This document shows positions 30,114 through 31,300 of a DNA stretch of 31,300 nt, one piece after another; position 1 is the stretch's first letter; the number at the start of each line of letters is the position of its first letter. Where the stretch lies: positions 1 through 31,300 of the forward strand of contig JAFGTK010000165.1 of assembly GCA_016934135.1 (NCBI GenBank). The letters run 5' to 3'. Under the pieces are notes generated by a model. The model was not told the DNA's origin. It saw only the letters and a program-made list of their open reading frames with translations, and searched no databases. Source of the stretch: Deltaproteobacteria bacterium (GTDB lineage Bacteria > Desulfobacterota > Desulfomonilia > UBA1062). The translations under genes and the position numbers were made by a program.

Positions 30114-31259
30114 ATGAAGCTGCCCATATATCTCGACTATAATGCAACCACCCCGCATGACCCGGAGGTCATCCAGGCCATGCAGACCTATCTCGAAAAG
30201 GAATACGGCAATCCATCCAGCACTCACTGGTATGGAATAGCGCCGAAAAGGGCTGTGAACAATGCAAGGGCCCAGGTTGCATCACTGCTGAACTGCAGTC
30301 CTTCAGAGGTCATCTTCACCGGCTGCGCAACAGAGTCGAACAACCATGCAATAAAGGGCGCGGCACTGTGCGGAAAGACACGAGGAAATCATATAATCAC
30401 CTCGTCAATCGAGCATCCTGCCGTGCTCGAGGTCTGCAGGCACCTGGCAGGCAGCGGGTTCGAGATCACCATGCTGCCTGTGAGCAGCACAGGTCTCGTT
30501 GATGTAAAAGACGTGGAAAAGGCCGTAAGGCCGTCCACGATCCTCATTTCCGTCATGCATGCGAACAACGAGGTCGGGACCATACAGCCTGTTGAAGAGA
30601 TCGCCCGTCTTGCGCGGAACCGAGGAATCCTGATGCATACCGATGCTGCCCAGTCATTGGGAAAGATCCCTGTGGATGTACAGAGACTGAGCGTGGATCT
30701 GCTGAGTATGGCAGGCCACAAGATCTATGCGCCAAAGGGCATAGGAGCGCTGTATGTAAGGGAAGGCGTCGACCTTGCCGTATTCATGCACGGGGCCGGC
30801 CAGGAAAGCGGCACAAGGGCAGGGACAGAAAATGTCCTGGGCATTGTCGGCATGGGCAAGGCATGCGAGATCGCCTGCATAGACCTGGATGCGAACATGC
30901 ATCACATGAAGCGAATGCGGGATATTCTTCACACAGTGATCTTTGAAAGACTCGGCAGAGTAAGGATTAACGGGGATGAACATCTGCGGCTTCCCAACAC
31001 ACTGAACATCTCCTTTGAAGGGCTTGAGGCAAACAGGATTTTAGAGGAGATAGGTCTGGAAGTGGCGGCATCGGCAGGCGCTGCATGTCATTCGGACACT
31101 GTGAAGATCTCACATGTCCTGGAGGCCATGCATATCCCTGTGGAATGGGCAATGGGTACGATCCGGCTGAGTACCGGCAGGTTCACCACAGAAAGCGAGA
31201 TTTCGCACGCAGCAGGAGTGATCGTTGATGCAATAATAAATCTGAGACGCCGGGGATGA
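30114..31259 (+). CDS. Second cysteine desulfurase (NifS/IscS family)
   Basis: This 381-residue PLP enzyme is a paralogue of the desulfurase at 28136. It begins LPIYLDYNATTPHDPEV and has the Schiff-base lysine K203 (AGHKIYAPKG). The mobile-loop cysteine is C325 (SAGAACHSDTVKISHVL). The loop differs from the NifS type next to the scaffold gene: AACHSD replaces SACATGSSEP. That form suggests a different sulfur acceptor, such as tRNA thiolation, molybdopterin or selenium metabolism; this is inference. The ATG at 30114 has GGAGGAAG upstream; a longer frame from 30060 would run through the leader hairpin. It has no scaffold gene beside it, and what follows lies outside the window. Confidence 0.92.
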   Translation: MKLPIYLDYNATTPHDPEVIQAMQTYLEKEYGNPSSTHWYGIAPKRAVNNARAQVASLLNCSPSEVIFTGCATESNNHAIKGAALCGKTRGNHIITSSIEHPAVLEVCRHLAGSGFEITMLPVSSTGLVDVKDVEKAVRPSTILISVMHANNEVGTIQPVEEIARLARNRGILMHTDAAQSLGKIPVDVQRLSVDLLSMAGHKIYAPKGIGALYVREGVDLAVFMHGAGQESGTRAGTENVLGIVGMGKACEIACIDLDANMHHMKRMRDILHTVIFERLGRVRINGDEHLRLPNTLNISFEGLEANRILEEIGLEVAASAGAACHSDTVKISHVLEAMHIPVEWAMGTIRLSTGRFTTESEISHAAGVIVDAIINLRRRG

Positions 31260-31271
31260 GGGTGAAAAGAG

Positions 31272-31300
31272 GGCACTAGGCATCGGGCGCTGGGGAAAAA
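31272..31300 (+). repeat. Heptad-phased intergenic repeat at window end
   Basis: After the second nifS come seven-base units GGCACTA, GGCATCG, GGCGCTG and GGGAAAA in register. The last part, 31285-31300, matches 29844-29859 at 14 of 16 positions in the same orientation. The element is cut by the window end. Confidence 0.4.

Noticed and set aside
29899..30117. 72-codon open frame upstream of the second nifS
   Set aside because: It runs through palindromic and tandem repeats and its composition follows them; no ribosome site.

Overview
The window looks like a chromosomal segment of a Gram-negative, probably anaerobic bacterium. Gene order and content fit best with the former Deltaproteobacteria (Desulfobacterota and relatives). 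The reasons are a YdcH-ilvB-ilvN-ilvC-psd-pssA-leuA-leuC-leuD-asd-ecfT gene string, several PilZ proteins, an RND pump, a PEP-CTERM protein and NifU/NifS-type Fe-S assembly genes. The taxonomic call is inference from gene content; no rRNA or tRNA gene was seen.

Layout. (1) 1-4225: two related metallo-beta-lactamase-fold hydrolases (the first cut by the window edge) flank a Tat-like/TPR protein on the minus strand, a LeuB-type beta-decarboxylating dehydrogenase, and a small four-helix membrane protein with paired histidines. (2) 4358-14345: one tightly packed plus-strand operon. It makes the branched-chain amino-acid precursors (ilvBNC), phosphatidylethanolamine (psd, pssA) and leucine (leuACD), and ends in an Asd-like dehydrogenase and a lone EcfT. 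Many junctions overlap by 1-35 bases, so translational coupling is likely. LeuB lies apart, upstream, and would complete the leucine pathway. (3) 14453-20107: an RND adaptor and permease, then pyruvate kinase. (4) 20124-27475: looser accessory region with an outer-membrane barrel protein, a crotonase, a 57-residue conserved protein behind a CsrA-like leader hairpin, a stand-alone receiver, three PilZ proteins, a Cys-rich orphan, a Sel1-repeat protein, a tiny PEP-CTERM protein and FxsA. (5) 27657-31259: an IscU/NifU scaffold and a cysteine desulfurase, a TerB-like protein on the opposite strand, then a second cysteine desulfurase preceded by a repeat-rich leader.

Main points of interest. An IscR type-2-like operator overlaps a putative promoter upstream of the Fe-S genes. 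A GGA-loop hairpin touches the ribosome-binding site of the 57-residue protein gene. The RND permease lacks the usual TM4 Asp pair. The Asd homologue and the crotonase have altered catalytic residues. The LeuB-like enzyme carries an NADP-type Lys-Tyr pair. Three PilZ proteins, two of them clear paralogues, share a C-terminal Trp/Cys motif. I did not find a wholly new multi-gene system; the PilZ/receiver/PEP-CTERM neighbourhood is the best candidate for unexplained biology.
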